64,000 nt of DNA from Leptospira tipperaryensis (GTDB lineage Bacteria > Spirochaetota > Leptospiria > Leptospirales > Leptospiraceae): positions 932,001 through 996,000 of the forward strand of contig NZ_CP015217.1 of the NCBI RefSeq assembly GCF_001729245.1, in the 5' to 3' direction. Of this stretch, positions 1 through 11,426 are shown piece by piece (positions within the stretch are counted from its first letter, which is position 1; each line of letters begins with the position of its first letter). The translations under genes and the position numbers were made by a program. Under the pieces are notes generated by a model. The model did no database searches and was not told where the DNA came from. It saw only the letters and a program-made list of their open reading frames with translations.

Positions 1-137
1 TCTTCACCGGTAACAAAATAATGGATCTCATTTGCGTCTAGAAACGATTTCACAATAGAAAGTAAAATCGGATCCGAAGTCTCAAATCGGGCTGAAAATC
101 CTTCCGAGCCGTCCTGTTCTTTTTCAATGGGTTCCAT
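1..137 (-). CDS. partial CDS, DUF2007-like N-terminus
   Basis: Only the first 45 codons lie in the window; the rest continues beyond base 1. The peptide starts MEPIEKEQDG and contains SDPILLSIVKSFLDANEIHYFV, which resembles the beta-alpha-beta start of the DUF2007 (putative prokaryotic signal-transducing) family, where a helix of the form xxKSxLExxxI precedes a short strand. The ATG was chosen because it is the first start in an open frame with residue use like its neighbours. It is divergent from the STAS gene. Family assignment is tentative because only a fragment is visible. Confidence 0.45.
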   Translation of the reverse strand, partial: MEPIEKEQDGSEGFSARFETSDPILLSIVKSFLDANEIHYFVTGE

Positions 138-195
138 AATTCTCGCAAAAAATATTAGGGTTGAATTCTATTTTTTATATCGTCTAATTTGATCA

Positions 196-483
196 ATGGT
201 TTTCAATGAGAAAGTTTACATATCTTTAAAATTGAACGACCTTACCTTGGAGCACGAGGAATTTAGAATTTTTCTGAATTCCTTTTTAGAAAAAAATCCA
301 ACTTGCATCGTTCTCGACTTTTCCGATATCGAGGTCATTTCTTCGGTATCGCTCGGGGTGTTGGTGAGCTTTGCAAATCGCGTTCGAAGTTTGGGAATCA
401 ACGTGGAAACCGTGAACGTTTCGAATCGTCTGAAACAAATCCTTAAACTTGTATCTCTTGACAGAGTATTCGGTACTTTATAA
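196..483 (+). CDS. STAS-domain protein (anti-sigma factor antagonist type)
   Basis: The 95-residue protein is a single STAS domain. It has the family's central strand CIVLDFSDIEVIS followed by SLGVLVSF, the loop and helix that in SpoIIAA-type proteins hold the phosphorylatable serine. Here the usual DSSG loop reads SSVS, so a serine is kept but the preceding acidic residue and the glycine are not. The next gene is cheR, 12 bases downstream, which suggests co-transcription and a role in chemotaxis or a partner-switch pathway. No clear ribosome binding site is seen before the ATG. The kinase or phosphatase partner is not in the window. Confidence 0.8.
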   Translation: MVFNEKVYISLKLNDLTLEHEEFRIFLNSFLEKNPTCIVLDFSDIEVISSVSLGVLVSFANRVRSLGINVETVNVSNRLKQILKLVSLDRVFGTL

Positions 484-495
484 AACATCTTTACC

Positions 496-1368
496 ATGAC
501 AGATATTCAGTCCGGTCTGAGCTCCATTTCCGATGAAGAATTTCAATTCGTAAAATCTCTTATGTACAAAGAGACCGGAATCTTCTTAGCCGATCATAAA
601 AAAATTATGGTTCAGTCCCGCCTCAACGGACGCGCCCGCCACTTCGGATTAAAGTCGGTTTCAGAATACATCGGTAAACTCCGCGCGGACCACTCGTTTT
701 TTAACAGCGAACTCACCGAACTCATCAACAGAATTACCACGAACAAAACCGATTTTTATCGGGAGAATCATCACTTCGAATTTTTAAAATCCACCTTCTT
801 TCCTTCCATAGAAGAGAAGGCTGCCAAGAACGGGAAAAAAATTCTAAGAATATGGTCTAGCGCGTGTTCGACGGGAGAAGAGCCTTATACGATCGCGATG
901 ACCTGTCTTGATTACTTCGCGTTCAAACCCGGCTGGGACATCAAGATCTACGCGTCCGATATCGACACGAATGTGATCAACACCGCAAAAGAAGGAATCT
1001 ATAAAGAAGACCGTCTTCTTCCCGTGGATGAAAAATTAAAGACTAAATATTTTATCAAGATCAAAGATCCGGAACGAGGAGAAATTTCCTATCAAGCAAA
1101 GCCGGAATTAAAGGCTCTGATCGATTTTAGAAAGGTGAATCTTTTGGAAACGCCGTATCCGATTCCGGATAAGATGGACTGCGTCTTTTGCAGAAACGTA
1201 ATCATATATTTTGATAAACAGACCCAGAAGAAAATTTTCGAAAACTTTGAAAAGGTTCTGAAAGACAGAGGACTTTTAGTGATCGGGCATTCGGAAACGT
1301 TATTCGGCATTTCCGAGAGTTATAAATTCTTAGGTCATACGATTTATCAGAAAAAACCGGTAGTTTGA
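496..1368 (+). CDS. cheR: CheR chemotaxis protein methyltransferase
   Basis: A 290-residue protein of normal CheR length. Residues ~1-75 form the alpha-helical N-terminal domain ([26 protein letters not shown]). The SAM-dependent methyltransferase domain follows, with motif I around [17 protein letters not shown], then YASDIDT, and the CheR-typical [11 protein letters not shown] and GHSETLFG near the C-terminus. CheR methylates glutamates on chemoreceptors, using S-adenosylmethionine, to reset their sensitivity. It sits directly after the STAS gene. No cheB, cheA or receptor gene lies in the window. Confidence 0.95.
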   Translation: MTDIQSGLSSISDEEFQFVKSLMYKETGIFLADHKKIMVQSRLNGRARHFGLKSVSEYIGKLRADHSFFNSELTELINRITTNKTDFYRENHHFEFLKSTFFPSIEEKAAKNGKKILRIWSSACSTGEEPYTIAMTCLDYFAFKPGWDIKIYASDIDTNVINTAKEGIYKEDRLLPVDEKLKTKYFIKIKDPERGEISYQAKPELKALIDFRKVNLLETPYPIPDKMDCVFCRNVIIYFDKQTQKKIFENFEKVLKDRGLLVIGHSETLFGISESYKFLGHTIYQKKPVV

Positions 1369-1370
1369 CA

Positions 1371-1397
1371 AAAGAATTCGGATTAAGAAAATTCTTT
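1371..1397. terminator. weak bidirectional hairpin between cheR and HIT genes
   Basis: The inverted repeat AAAGAATT / AATTCTTT (8 base pairs, 11-base loop) lies across the converging 3' ends of cheR and the HIT gene and includes the HIT stop codon. It is AT-rich and so a weak terminator at best. Confidence 0.35.
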
Positions 1398-1904
1398 CCA
1401 AATGCGAATCCATTCTTTTTGCATTTCGTAAGGTTCGTAAATTACAATTCTTGAATTTGCTAATACGTCTAAGAAGCCGGCTTCGTTCGGAAATCTTGGA
1501 ACGATGTGCTGATGGATATGTGGAATAGATCCGCCCGCGTTCTTCCCGATATTATAACCCAGGTTGAAACCCTGCACGTTCCAAAGTTTTTTAAGAATGG
1601 TAATCGCCTTCGACGCGGCCTCGTGGATCTCCAGAGCTTCTTCTTTGGTCATCTCTTCGTAAGAAAGAATGTGTCTTTTGGGAAAGACCATCAAATGTCC
1701 CGGATTATAAGGATACAAATTTACGGAAACGACGGTGAGATCGGTTTCGGAGATCATGAGATTGGGAACGTCGGGATCCTTTCTGCAAATTCCGCAAAGA
1801 ATACAATCCACCTCAGGTCTTTTTCCTCGGGCGTAATCCAGTTTATGAATTGAAAAAAGATTTTTCCTGGGCTCATCCCACTGAGTAGAATTTGATTCTT
1901 CCAT
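1383..1904 (-). CDS. HIT family hydrolase / nucleotidyltransferase-like protein
   Basis: 173 residues. The histidine triad HIHQHIVPR near residue 130 is the active site of HIT proteins, which hydrolyse or transfer nucleotidyl groups on dinucleoside polyphosphates. Upstream, CILCGICRK supplies a cysteine pair typical of bacterial HIT proteins that bind zinc, and [20 protein letters not shown] is the conserved second strand region. The ATG gives a normal family length. The gene converges on cheR and is probably transcribed alone. Confidence 0.9.
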   Translation of the reverse strand: MEESNSTQWDEPRKNLFSIHKLDYARGKRPEVDCILCGICRKDPDVPNLMISETDLTVVSVNLYPYNPGHLMVFPKRHILSYEEMTKEEALEIHEAASKAITILKKLWNVQGFNLGYNIGKNAGGSIPHIHQHIVPRFPNEAGFLDVLANSRIVIYEPYEMQKEWIRIWKEFS

Positions 1905-2171
1905 GGACCCTAAATTATTCGGGTCTCTCGCCTTGTCAAAAAATTAGCGTGTTCGATCGAAAGGAAAAGTGACTTCCTCTTCGTTTCCATTGGGAGAAGG
2001 AAAAAAATCGGATTCCCTGAGAGATAAAATTCTCCAAAAAAGAATCCAAGCGATCGGAAACCGATCCTTTCTTCGATTTTTCGAGGGACATTTTGTGTGA
2101 GAGATGAAAACTAGATTCTAAAAAATCAAAAGAATCGATTCGGCAAAAAGCCGAACACGGATGGAAGGAAA

Positions 2172-2561
2172 ATGGTGAAGAATCAGAATCAAGATAGGAA
2201 TGATCTTTTGGGAAAACGGAAATTGCTTCTCTGGATTCTAACCTTAGGATTTTTCCTTTTGACCTTTTGTGGAAAAACTCCGGAACAAGCCGACAAAAGC
2301 CAAGTCGGCGAATGGATTTCTCAGAATGCCCTCGTCGTAGACGTAAGAACTCCACAGGAATTTGAAACCGGTCATTATAAAAACGCGGTCAACATTCCTT
2401 TGGATCAGATTCCCTCTCGGTTGGAAGAATTCGGATCGACCGATCGAAAAATCGTTTTGTATTGTCGTTCGGGGCGACGCAGCCTGGAGGCCTTCAAGAC
2501 GCTTCAATCGAAAGGATATACAAATACGATCAACGCGGGCGGCTTGACGGACTTACCTTAG
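2172..2561 (+). CDS. rhodanese-domain lipoprotein
   Basis: 129 residues. A short charged N-terminus, a hydrophobic stretch and LLTFC at ~residue 33 make a spirochaetal lipoprotein signal. The mature part is one rhodanese domain: LVVDVRTPQEFETGH, then the active-site loop CRSGRRS with the catalytic cysteine, and a C-terminal NAGGL. Such proteins transfer sulfane sulfur or bind thiols, here probably anchored in the envelope. An alternative TTG start at 2208, preceded by AGGA at good spacing, would give a cleaner signal peptide, so the start is uncertain. It lies 44 bases upstream of rsmH. Confidence 0.85.
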   Translation: MVKNQNQDRNDLLGKRKLLLWILTLGFFLLTFCGKTPEQADKSQVGEWISQNALVVDVRTPQEFETGHYKNAVNIPLDQIPSRLEEFGSTDRKIVLYCRSGRRSLEAFKTLQSKGYTNTINAGGLTDLP

Positions 2562-2605
2562 AATCTCCTTGCAGGACCGGATCTTAGAAAAAGGATGGAA
2601 AGACA

Positions 2606-3563
2606 TTGGAACCGGTTCACTATTCAGTTCAAGGAAAAGATATTCTCCGAATCTTTCAGGAGAATTTTTCAAAAGAAGAATCCATTCTTTTCTTAGATGG
2701 AACCGCTGGAGAAGGCGGACATAGCCTTCTCTTCTTACAAGAATTTCCCAATTCTAAAGTCATTCTCTGCGATCGGGATCCGGTCATGTTATCTCGTGCG
2801 AATGCTCGACTTTCCGAATTCAAAGAAAGGGTCATCCCGATTGAAACCAATTTTTCGGATATCAACTCCGAACTTTTAAAAGCTCACGGTGTGGAAGAGG
2901 GCCCTCAGGGAATTCTTCTCGATCTTGGAATTTCCACGTTCCATCTTTTTCATTCCGGAAGAGGTTTTAGTTTTAGAGAATCCGAACCCCTCGACATGAG
3001 ACTTTCTCCGGATAGGGGCTTAAGCGCAGAAGACGTCCTCAACACGTATCCAAAAGACAAACTCTTAAACATTTTTTATACATACGGCGAAGAACGTTGG
3101 TCCAAAAAAATCGCCGAAGTGATCATCGATCGAAGAAAGCAGAATCCGATCACGACTTCCGGAGAATTGGCGGAACTCATTTCCAAAATCATTCCTAGAA
3201 AGTTTTGGCCTCCGGGAAGACATCCCGCGACTCGGATCTTTCAAGCCCTTCGCATCGAAGTCAATCAAGAACTCTCTCATATCGAAACCGGTTTGAAATC
3301 TCTTCTCGATCTTTTACGAGAAGACGGACTGATCCAAGTGATCTCCTTTCATTCTCTCGAAGATCGAATCGTGAAAAACGCGCTCCGAGATTACGCGAAA
3401 GAAAACGGTTTTATGCTCCTCACAAAAAAACCGATTCTTCCTTCCGAAGACGAGACGAGGGAGAATCCGGCTTCCCGTTCCGCAAAATTGAGAGTGCTCA
3501 AAAAAACGAAATCGGTCGATAAGAAATATAGAAAGGAAGATTTCGAGGAAGAGGAAGAATCGG

Positions 3564-3571
<8 letters not shown>
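2606..3571 (+). CDS. rsmH: 16S rRNA (cytosine-1402-N4) methyltransferase RsmH
   Basis: 321 residues. RsmH methylates N4 of C1402 in the ribosomal P-site and is normally the head of the division/cell-wall cluster. The SAM-binding motif [10 protein letters not shown] sits near residue 32. The family signatures [26 protein letters not shown] and the C-terminal [12 protein letters not shown] are all present. Translation apparently starts at TTG: AAGGA lies at 2591 and no in-frame ATG gives the conserved PVHYSV start. The 3' end overlaps the next gene by 8 bases, implying translational coupling. No mraZ is found immediately upstream; a rhodanese gene takes that place. Confidence 0.95.
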
Positions 3572-3900
<329 letters not shown>

Positions 3901-3926
<26 letters not shown>

Positions 3927-5394
3927 ATTTCCAGAACTCAAACTCAGATCCGTTCCAAACGGCAAGTCGTCCGATGGAATCGAACTCGGTTATATCCAAT
4001 CCGATTCTCGAAAGACAAACTTAGAAGATATCTTCTGCGTCTCCGATTCCCTCGGTTCTAAAAAAGAAGAATATATTTCCAATACAAAGGCTTCCTTGAT
4101 TTTGATTCGGAGCGGTTCTTCGATCGTTCTTCCGGATTCTAAGATTATTTTAGAAACCGAAATCGATCCCGAACAACTCCAAGGAAGAATCGCTTCCTTT
4201 CTTCTCGGTCACCCTTCGAAAGAGTTGGAGATCGTCGCGGTGACGGGAACCAACGGAAAAACTTCTCTTACGAATATTCTCTTCGCATTAGCAAAAGAGC
4301 AAGGACGCAACTGCGGTTTGATCGGAACGATCGGAGTGAAATTCGGAGATCAACTGATTGATACGGGTTATACTACGCCGGACGCTTCCTCTCTCAATCT
4401 CATTCTCAAGGAGATGAAGGATCGGGGAGTGGACACCGTTTTTATGGAAGCGAGTTCTCACGGTCTCAAACTCGGAAGGATGAACGGAATTTCTCTGAAG
4501 GCGGGCGTCTTTACCAATCTCACTCAGGACCATCTCGACTTTCATCCGAACATGGAAGACTATTTTGAAAGTAAGTTCCGCCTTTTTGAAATCTTGGATT
4601 CTTCTCGTTCTCCGTTTGCAGTAGTTGATTTTGTTTCTCCGGGAGGAAAAGAACTCTTGGAAAGAATTCAATCTCGTCTTCCAAGTCTCAAGGTCCGCGC
4701 GCTCGACGGTCCGCGGGGAGAATGGAAGATCGGAGATCCTTCCCTCAATCTCCAGGGCACTTCGTATTCTCTTTTATCGGATGGGATTTCTCATTTGATT
4801 CATACCAATCTTTTGGGTTCGTTTAACGTTCGTAATACGGCCCTCGCTTGGATCACCGGAATCGGGCTCGGCTTGGATCCGCAAAAGATGTCTTCTTCTT
4901 TGGAAAGAATTCCGCAGATCCCGGGACGTTTCCAAATCGTCTACAGCAAGGACCGTTCGAGAATGGCGGTTGTCGATTACGCTCATACCCCGGACGCTCT
5001 GGAAAATATTATCCGAAGTGTCCGAGATTCTAAACCGAAACAACTGATCACTCTTTTCGGTTGCGGAGGAGATCGGGACCGTACCAAACGTCCGAAGATG
5101 GCGCGGATCGCGGAAGAACTTTCGGATCAGGTCATTCTTACCTCCGATAATCCGAGGACGGAAGAACCGGAATCCATCTTGGACGAGATCCAGACCGGCT
5201 TTTCCAAAGGTTTTGTTCCGCTCCTCAGGGAAGTGGACCGGGCCAAGGCGATCGCAGAAGGTGTGGCGGTTTTACCGGAAGGGGGTTGTCTTCTCGTCGC
5301 CGGAAAGGGTCACGAAGAATATCAAATCATTGGAAAAGAAAAACGTCACTTCAGCGACGTGGAGCAGGTTCAAAAAGCCTTCGGTCTTTTTTAA
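3901..5394 (+). CDS. murE: UDP-N-acetylmuramoyl-tripeptide synthetase MurE
   Basis: About 497 residues, a typical Mur ligase length. It adds the third stem-peptide amino acid to UDP-MurNAc-L-Ala-D-Glu in the cytoplasm. The ATP-binding loop TGTNGKTS lies near residue 115, followed by [22 protein letters not shown] and [12 protein letters not shown]. The motif SDNPRTE is the DNPR signature associated with meso-diaminopimelate specificity. I chose MKLTQ at 3901; an ATG at 3889 is also in frame, and neither has a clear ribosome binding site. Its start overlaps the ftsL-like gene. Confidence 0.95.
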
Positions 5395-5448
5395 AATTCT
5401 CCGATACAAATAAAGAACACTCCTTTTTTTTGAAACTAGGACGGGTAC

Positions 5449-6561
5449 ATGTTTTACTATCTCTACGATCTTTACTTCAACCATCTGGACTCCCTTCGCA
5501 TTTTTAGCTACGTTACGTTTCGCGCCTTGATGGCGGGATTGACTTCGATGTTGGTCACGTTCTGGCTCGGTCATCGTGTGATCGACTTTTTATACGGACT
5601 CAAGTTTAGAGAATCCGTTCGGGACGACGGCCCAAAATCCCACGAGGCAAAAAAGGGAACTCCTACGATGGGGGGTCTTTTGATCATCGGTTCTCTACTT
5701 CTTTCGGTTCTTCTCTGGGGGAATCTTAAAAATCCGAACATCGTGATGCTCGCCGTTTTTTCTCTCTTTTTCTCCGCTCTCGGTTTTGCGGACGATTATA
5801 TGAAATCGGTAAAAAAGATCAAAGGTGGGATGCGCGCGAGGACGAAGTTTCTTCTTTCGATTCTGATTTCTCTCGGGTTTTGTATATTATTCTTTTATTA
5901 TACGGGTCATACTCCTCCGGGACATTCCGGTAAAATTCCGTTTCAATTGACGGATTTGTTTTTTCCTTTTGTAAAGGGGCCTGTTCTTGCGCTCGGACTT
6001 CTTGCGATTCCGTTTTCGATCATCGTGATCATCGGTTCTTCTCACGCCGTGAATTTGACTGACGGACTCGACGGACTCGCGACCGGAACCGTTGCGATCG
6101 CCGTTGTTACGTTAGGAATCATCGCTTACTTTTCGGGAACCCCGATCGTCGCAAATTATCTCAACATTCCTTATCTTCCGGGCGCTCACGAATATTCGGT
6201 ATTCTTATCCGCGCTCGCGGGAGCTCTTCTCGGATTTCTCTGGTTCAACGCTCATCCGGCTCAGATTTTTATGGGGGACACGGGTTCTCTCTTTTTAGGC
6301 GCGACCCTGGGAATGGTCGTGATTCTTCTGAAGAAGGAAATTCTTCTTTTGATCTTGGGTGCGATTTTTGTTTGTGAAGCTCTTTCGGTAATTCTTCAAG
6401 TGGGATCCTTTAAGTTGACTGGAAAAAGAATCTTTAAGATGGCTCCTCTGCATCATCACTTTGAATTGGGAGGATTGAAAGAAACCAAGATCGTAATTCG
6501 ATTTTGGATCATCGCGGTCATCCTCGCGATCATCTCCTTATCGACTCTCAAAATTCAATGA
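5449..6561 (+). CDS. mraY: phospho-N-acetylmuramoyl-pentapeptide transferase MraY
   Basis: 370 residues with about ten membrane helices. It forms lipid I by moving phospho-MurNAc-pentapeptide to undecaprenyl phosphate. Family signatures are [11 protein letters not shown] near residue 66, the metal-binding aspartates in FADDYMK and [12 protein letters not shown], and the C-terminal MAPLHHHFE, which contains the HHH motif. AGGA precedes the ATG by eight bases. The stop overlaps the ftsW start in an ATGA arrangement, showing translational coupling. Confidence 0.97.
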   Translation: MFYYLYDLYFNHLDSLRIFSYVTFRALMAGLTSMLVTFWLGHRVIDFLYGLKFRESVRDDGPKSHEAKKGTPTMGGLLIIGSLLLSVLLWGNLKNPNIVMLAVFSLFFSALGFADDYMKSVKKIKGGMRARTKFLLSILISLGFCILFFYYTGHTPPGHSGKIPFQLTDLFFPFVKGPVLALGLLAIPFSIIVIIGSSHAVNLTDGLDGLATGTVAIAVVTLGIIAYFSGTPIVANYLNIPYLPGAHEYSVFLSALAGALLGFLWFNAHPAQIFMGDTGSLFLGATLGMVVILLKKEILLLILGAIFVCEALSVILQVGSFKLTGKRIFKMAPLHHHFELGGLKETKIVIRFWIIAVILAIISLSTLKIQ

Positions 6562-7712
6562 TCGATTTTATCGGAAGGAAGTGGAGAGAAATCTGGGGAA
6601 CGGGAAAAACGTCCTTGGATGTTCTTCTTATCGTAACGATCTTTATTCTTCTTTTTTTGGGACTCTGCGTTATGTATTCTTCTTCGAGCATCACCGCTTG
6701 GAGAGAGTTTAAGGATTCGGAATACTTTCTCAAAAAACAGGCGATCTGGACCTGCGTGAGTCTTGTGTTTTTCTTTTTTTTCTCGGTCTTTCCGTATCAG
6801 AAACTCGAAAAACTCGCCGCCTTAGGAATGTTAGTCGCGATCGGACTTTTGATTCTTGTATTCATTCCCGGGGTGGGAAAATCGGTTTCCACGTATTACG
6901 GAAGAAACTTTCACAGATGGATCGCCCTCGGCCCGTATCAACTCCAACCCTCGGAAGTCGCCAAGGTCGCTGTTTTGATCTATTTGGCTTCGCTTTTTAA
7001 AAAATTAAAATTAGAATCCGCTCCCGATTACAAAAAACTTTTGCTCCCTTCGGTTTTACTTCTCACTGTGATCGTTTTGATTCTTGTGGAACCAGCGTTC
7101 GGAACCACATTAGAAATTCTTTTTGTAATTTTGGGTTTTATTTTCTTATTTGGATTTCCTTTTCGAAATTTGCTCGTCGTAGGTATTGTATCCCTTCCTC
7201 TGATTTACATTCTGATCGATCGGGTCGGTTATCGAAAGAAGAGGGTGGAAGTTTGGTTGGATCCTTATCGATATCGATTCGACGAAGGTCATCAGCTCGT
7301 CACTTCGTTTCGTGCGTTTTTGGACGGAGGTTGGTTTGGAAACAAACTCGCCTCGGGTTACGCCCATCGTTATCTCACCTACAGCCATACTGACTTCGTA
7401 TTAGCAACGTTCGTCGAAGATTTCGGTTTTGTGGGTTTTATGATTTTTATCTTTCTAATCCTAATGCTTCTGTTCCGTTCTTTTTATTTGGTTCAGAAGA
7501 TTAAGGATCCGTTTGGCTTTTATTTGGGAGCGGGAATACTGATTATCTTGGGAACACAATTTATCATCAATATGTTCGTTGTCACAGGAATCTTTCCGAT
7601 CACCGGGATCAGCTTACCGTTTGTAAGTTATGGGGGATCGTCGATTCTCATCGTATTGATTTCTCTTGGAATTCTTGTCAATATAACGAGAAAGGAAAAC
7701 CTAGGTCTATGA
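6558..7712 (+). CDS. ftsW: FtsW/RodA-type SEDS glycosyltransferase
   Basis: 384 residues when started at the ATG that overlaps the mraY stop (ATGA); the longer open frame from 6504 only adds mraY-shadow sequence. It is a SEDS polymerase with about ten membrane helices. [16 protein letters not shown] is the conserved periplasmic region. VEPAFGTT, the [21 protein letters not shown] segment and FVSYGGSS near the C-terminus are SEDS hallmarks. FtsW polymerises lipid II at the septum together with a class B penicillin-binding protein, but no such ftsI gene is present here. The position before murG supports FtsW over RodA. Confidence 0.92.
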   Translation: MIDFIGRKWREIWGTGKTSLDVLLIVTIFILLFLGLCVMYSSSSITAWREFKDSEYFLKKQAIWTCVSLVFFFFFSVFPYQKLEKLAALGMLVAIGLLILVFIPGVGKSVSTYYGRNFHRWIALGPYQLQPSEVAKVAVLIYLASLFKKLKLESAPDYKKLLLPSVLLLTVIVLILVEPAFGTTLEILFVILGFIFLFGFPFRNLLVVGIVSLPLIYILIDRVGYRKKRVEVWLDPYRYRFDEGHQLVTSFRAFLDGGWFGNKLASGYAHRYLTYSHTDFVLATFVEDFGFVGFMIFIFLILMLLFRSFYLVQKIKDPFGFYLGAGILIILGTQFIINMFVVTGIFPITGISLPFVSYGGSSILIVLISLGILVNITRKENLGL

Positions 7713-8785
7713 GATCGATTGTAATCGCAGCCGGCGGGACCGGAGGACATATATCACCGGGAGTGGCTCTTGCGGAAGTTCTCACGGACTTAAAAGAGCA
7801 GATCGGATATGAGAATTTATATCTTTTTTCTTTAGAGAGGAATCGAAACAATCCGGACTTGGAACAAGCTCCGTGTAACGTTCTCTGGCACAATCTTCCT
7901 CCTCTTTCCAGTAATATTCTTCTTTTTCCCTTTCGTTATACGTATCAGATTCTAAAAACATTTTTGCTCTTCCGTAAACTCAACGTGGACGTCGTCATCG
8001 GGATGGGCGGTTACTCGACCGTCGCTTCGATTTTATACGGAGTTCTTTTTAGAAAAAAAGTCTATCTCTGCGAACAGAATTGTATTCCCGGAAACGTGAA
8101 CCGATTGTTTTTTCGATTCGCCAATAAGGCCGCGTTTAGTTTTCCTCCGGTCAATCATTCCGTTCCTTGCGATTGGTTGATTATCGGAAATCCTTTGAGA
8201 AAGAAGACACTTCCAAAGATGTCTTTGAAGTTTTCAGAAAAATACGACACCAAAAAGAAGAAGCAGTTTAACGTGCTCGTGATGGGCGGAAGCCAGGGCG
8301 CGAGACAGATCAACAATATCGTAGTTCGTCTGATGGACCACGACGAAATCAACACTCAATTTCGATTTCGCTTATTAACGGGCTCGGCTTTATACGAAGA
8401 AGTTTCGCAAAAGACGAAGAAAGACGCGGAACTCATCTCCTATACTGACAATATGAAAGAACAATACGAATGGGCGAACTTTGTGATCGCTCGTTCCGGT
8501 TCGGGTGTTTTGTCCGAATGCGCGGCCTTTGCTCTTCCTATGATTCTCATCCCTTATCCTTATGCAAAGGATGATCATCAGATGGCGAACGCGAAGTATT
8601 TCGAACTCAACGGTGCGGCCGTCGTATTGGATCAGAAAGACGAAGACGAATCCCATCTTTTTAGAATTTTGGACAAATTGGCAAACGACGTATCTTTGTT
8701 AAACGACATGTCTATCAGATCTCTTCAGTGCTCTCACGTCGACGCTGCGAGAGACACCGCGAAATACTTTTTCTCTCTGGACTAA
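7709..8785 (+). CDS. murG: UDP-GlcNAc transferase MurG (lipid II synthesis)
   Basis: 358 residues. MurG adds GlcNAc to lipid I on the inner face of the membrane. The N-terminal [15 protein letters not shown] loop, [24 protein letters not shown] and the C-terminal domain's [11 protein letters not shown] and [14 protein letters not shown] (nucleotide-sugar binding) are all family signatures. The start overlaps the ftsW stop by four bases. murC follows after one base. Confidence 0.96.
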   Translation: MRSIVIAAGGTGGHISPGVALAEVLTDLKEQIGYENLYLFSLERNRNNPDLEQAPCNVLWHNLPPLSSNILLFPFRYTYQILKTFLLFRKLNVDVVIGMGGYSTVASILYGVLFRKKVYLCEQNCIPGNVNRLFFRFANKAAFSFPPVNHSVPCDWLIIGNPLRKKTLPKMSLKFSEKYDTKKKKQFNVLVMGGSQGARQINNIVVRLMDHDEINTQFRFRLLTGSALYEEVSQKTKKDAELISYTDNMKEQYEWANFVIARSGSGVLSECAAFALPMILIPYPYAKDDHQMANAKYFELNGAAVVLDQKDEDESHLFRILDKLANDVSLLNDMSIRSLQCSHVDAARDTAKYFFSLD

Positions 8786-8786
8786 G

Positions 8787-10177
<1,391 letters not shown>

Positions 10178-10184
<7 letters not shown>

Positions 10185-10197
10185 AATATTCTAATTT
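10178..10197. terminator. 20-bp AT-rich palindrome spanning two convergent stop codons
   Basis: AAATTAGAATATTCTAATTT is a perfect inverted repeat. It contains the TAG of murC and the TAG of the converging thioredoxin/TPR gene. It could form a weak bidirectional terminator, preceded by an A-run on the plus strand. Confidence 0.45.
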
Positions 10198-11012
10198 AGA
10201 GAATCGATTCTAATCTGTAAGTCTTTTTTCTCTTCCGCGTCGCTCGTGAGTTCCAAAGCTTTTTTGTAATCCGATTTTGCCTCTTCTTTTCGATTCAATT
10301 CTTCGTATGCGTTGGCTCTAAAAAAGAAAGCGGACGCGGCGTCGCCATTCGGATATTTTGCGAGATATGCGCTGAAGGTTTCGACGGAAGACTTAAAATT
10401 GCCGACTTCAAGATAGGAAATTCCAAGGTTGTAGAGGGCGTCGTGTTTTTTATCCGTGCTTTTGGAATCTCCGGATTCGATCGCTTTTTTAAAATACTGA
10501 ATCGCCTTTGCGTATTCTCTTGCCTCAAAGTAATAGACTCCCGCTTGAAAATTCGTTTTGGTTCCTTCGGGGTCTTTTGCGAGTTTGTCTAAATATTCTT
10601 TTTCAAGATTTCTTCTCGCGTAAGCATTCTTTAAATATTTAAGAATCATCTTTGAGTCCGGCATTCCGGTGATCTTATCGATTAAACTTCCGTTCTGATC
10701 TAAGAAGAGCATGGAAGGATATCCTTCGATTCCGTATTTTCTTTTTAGATTCGGGAAGGTGTCTCCGTCGAGAGAAAGTGTCACAAACTTGGAGAGTTCA
10801 TTTTGAACTTCTTTTTTGGGATAGATTTCTTTCTTGAGAGTTTTGCAGTACGCGCACCAGTCGGCGTAGACGTCGATAAAGATCGGTTTGCCGTTTGCCT
10901 TCGCTTTTTCGAAAGCGGTCTTCACCGATTTTTCCCATTGGATCTCGGCTCCAAGAGAAGAATGGAAGAGGACGGTAAGAGCGATGCAGATTGGGAAAAA
11001 TAAATTCTTCAT
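10191..11012 (-). CDS. secreted thioredoxin-fold protein with TPR repeats
   Basis: 273 residues with an N-terminal signal peptide (residues ~1-22, ending HSSLGAE). Residues ~25-130 form a thioredoxin-like domain with the redox motif [14 protein letters not shown], close to the DsbD-gamma/thioredoxin_7 type rather than classical WCGPC thioredoxin. Residues ~150-270 hold at least two tetratricopeptide repeats ([38 protein letters not shown]), which suggest partner binding. It probably acts in periplasmic thiol redox or protein assembly. It is transcribed alone, converging on murC. Confidence 0.85.
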   Translation of the reverse strand: MKNLFFPICIALTVLFHSSLGAEIQWEKSVKTAFEKAKANGKPIFIDVYADWCAYCKTLKKEIYPKKEVQNELSKFVTLSLDGDTFPNLKRKYGIEGYPSMLFLDQNGSLIDKITGMPDSKMILKYLKNAYARRNLEKEYLDKLAKDPEGTKTNFQAGVYYFEAREYAKAIQYFKKAIESGDSKSTDKKHDALYNLGISYLEVGNFKSSVETFSAYLAKYPNGDAASAFFFRANAYEELNRKEEAKSDYKKALELTSDAEEKKDLQIRIDSLN

Positions 11013-11144
11013 TCTCTATCATCGGACTGTTTTACGAATGCTTTAGCCAGCGTTTTCTTTCCGGAAGAAACTAAAAATACGGTTGTCGGAGAATCGGAGC
11101 CTGGGAAAACTAGGGGCAGATTTCGCAAAGGAAGCCTTGGATTC

Positions 11145-11423
11145 ATGGAATTTTTATTACAGTTGGAAAATATTCTTAAAAAAAGAAAACAGGAACTTCC
11201 TGATAAATCTTATACGGCCGATCTGTTTCGCGGCGGAGTGGATCGTATTCTAAAAAAAGTCGGAGAAGAAGCCGGTGAGGTGATCATCGCGGCTAAGAAT
11301 GCGGACAAAAAAGAACTCACCCACGAAGCGGCGGATTTACTTTTTCACCTGCAGGTTTTATTAGTCGAGCAAGGTCTTTCTCTGCAAGACGTCGTGGAAG
11401 AACTTCGCAAACGCCATTCGTAA
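11145..11423 (+). CDS. hisE: phosphoribosyl-ATP pyrophosphatase HisE
   Basis: 92 residues, matching stand-alone HisE. It hydrolyses phosphoribosyl-ATP in the second step of histidine synthesis. The all-alpha MazG-like fold is shown by [20 protein letters not shown] and [14 protein letters not shown], whose E and D residues bind magnesium. The product's usual partner gene hisI is not adjacent. Only three bases separate it from the following glycosyltransferase gene, so the two are likely co-transcribed. Confidence 0.93.
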   Translation: MEFLLQLENILKKRKQELPDKSYTADLFRGGVDRILKKVGEEAGEVIIAAKNADKKELTHEAADLLFHLQVLLVEQGLSLQDVVEELRKRHS

Positions 11424-11426
11424 AAA

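Noticed and set aside
1936..2355. 139-codon minus-strand frame before and within the rhodanese gene
   Set aside because: Overlaps the rhodanese gene and is low in typical protein features; Ser/Phe/Arg-rich shadow.
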